Position numbers and translations under genes: made by a program. The notes beneath the pieces are model-generated. The model saw only the letters and a program-made list of their open reading frames with translations. It was not told the origin of the DNA and did no database searches. 5,957 nucleotides of DNA, from positions 1 to 5,957 of the forward strand of contig CAKZQX010001103.1 of the NCBI GenBank assembly GCA_937141995.1, given 5' to 3'. The number at the start of each line of letters is the position of its first letter. Position 1 is the first letter of the stretch. This DNA is from an uncultured Chloroflexaceae bacterium. Lineage in GTDB: Bacteria > Chloroflexota > Chloroflexia > Chloroflexales > Chloroflexaceae. Below are positions 5,395 through 5,957 of this stretch, piece by piece.

Positions 5395-5957
5395 TTAGTG
5401 CAGCACTTCGGTCAGGCCGCGCCGGTTTTTGCGGGTGTACTGCTGTTCGGTCAGGATATTTATCAGCGTCTGCTCCTCCAGAATGCCCTGCTGGATCAGC
5501 AGTTCGCCTAACTGAACGCGCATCCCGCGTTGGCGCAGCCAGGTCTGCAACTGCAGGGCCGGAGCCAGTTGCGCCGGGGAAATCATATTGTTTCGGATCA
5601 GGTATTCACCCAGGAGTAGCGGTGAGTTGTGATCCGGATCGAGTAACCGATCCATCGACTGCACCAGCAGGACTGTCGTCAGTACCTGGGGTGGCAAGAT
5701 GCCCTGCTGGATCAGCAGATCGCCCAGGAGCCAGGTGGCACCGTTGGATATTCGCTGGCGCTGTTCGGCCAGGGCAACCACCAGATGAGTTGGGGTAATA
5801 TATCCTAGAGAGAGCAGGTAATTTCCGAGCCGCCGGGTGTTGCCATTCACGGTTCGCGCTGTCGGTCGGGATGTGACCGGCGGATGTTCGTACAAGGTGC
5901 GATGCAGCAGATGGGCAACTTCGGCACCGGCGGCGGCTGAGATCTGTTGGCGGACCA
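5395..5957 (-). CDS. tandem MshEN-type (GspE N-terminal-like) repeat protein, N-terminus outside window
   Basis: The frame is open from the stop at 5395 to the right edge (186 visible residues). TTG 5895 is the first possible start but has no ribosome binding site, and the 20 codons upstream read as protein, so the true start is probably beyond the window. Four 24-residue motifs of the form xLGxxLLxxGxIxxxxLxxxLxxQ lie at visible residues 42-65, 76-99, 114-137 and 148-171, separated by 10, 14 and 10 residues. Paired motifs of this kind make the MshEN domain, a c-di-GMP receptor usually found at the N-terminus of type II secretion or type IV pilus ATPases. No ATPase follows here: only about 15 basic residues remain after the last motif. 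Only the first motif keeps the leading Arg (others have L, L, Q), so ligand binding is not assured. The PAS-STAS gene follows after 35 bases. Confidence 0.8.
   Translation of the reverse strand, partial: VRQQISAAAGAEVAHLLHRTLYEHPPVTSRPTARTVNGNTRRLGNYLLSLGYITPTHLVVALAEQRQRISNGATWLLGDLLIQQGILPPQVLTTVLLVQSMDRLLDPDHNSPLLLGEYLIRNNMISPAQLAPALQLQTWLRQRGMRVQLGELLIQQGILEEQTLINILTEQQYTRKNRRGLTEVLH
5483..5502. repeat. 20-base direct repeat, copy 1 (motif 4 of the MshEN protein)
   Basis: These 20 bases are identical to 5699-5718, exactly 216 bases (72 codons) away. They encode the LLIQQGI core of the fourth half-motif and indicate internal duplication or gene conversion. Confidence 0.85.
5699..5718. repeat. 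20-base direct repeat, copy 2 (motif 2 of the MshEN protein)
   Basis: This is the partner of 5483-5502, encoding the same core in the second half-motif. The flanking bases differ on both sides. Confidence 0.85.

Overview
The window reads as a chromosomal segment of a moderately GC-rich bacterium. All five genes I can support lie on the minus strand, and the plus-strand open frames are shadows of them. The mix of families is a stand-alone protein of tandem MshEN-type motifs, a PAS-PAS-STAS stressosome-type sensor, an EAL phosphodiesterase, an ANTAR response regulator and a GlmU-like sugar nucleotidyltransferase with a GES-type signature. This mix, with the sequence style, suggests Chloroflexota (Chloroflexus/Roseiflexus type). 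That is a recognition-based inference from protein style, not a database result.

Reading in the direction of transcription (right to left): (1) 5957-5395 is the 3' part of a gene whose product carries four 24-residue MshEN half-motifs in two pairs; MshEN is a known c-di-GMP receptor fold. (2) 5359-4097 is a PAS-PAS-STAS protein of the RsbR class. (3) 4018-2915 is an EAL-domain c-di-GMP phosphodiesterase with all expected catalytic residues and an unassigned N-terminal region that starts with a Cys pair. The gaps of 35 and 78 bases and the shared strand suggest one operon, which would combine a possible c-di-GMP reader, a stress or light/redox-type sensor and a c-di-GMP eraser.

(4) About 750 bases without a gene (2165-2914) follow. 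They hold a long hairpin just behind the EAL stop, a candidate promoter overlapping a TGACA-N6-TGTCA palindrome, a run of strong hairpins (2415-2728) that could be a structured RNA, and then a good sigma-70-type promoter and a terminator-like leader hairpin for the next gene. (5) 2164-1577 is a REC-ANTAR response regulator, a class whose output domain binds RNA and prevents transcription termination. (6) The 367-base gap 1210-1576 holds a perfect 22-bp inverted repeat and a near-consensus promoter. (7) 1209-1 is the nucleotidyltransferase, which runs off the left edge.

The most interesting points are the four-motif MshEN protein placed with an EAL enzyme and an RsbR-type sensor, the attenuator-like hairpin directly in front of the ANTAR regulator's ribosome binding site, and the hairpin-rich intergenic stretch with its own possible promoter.
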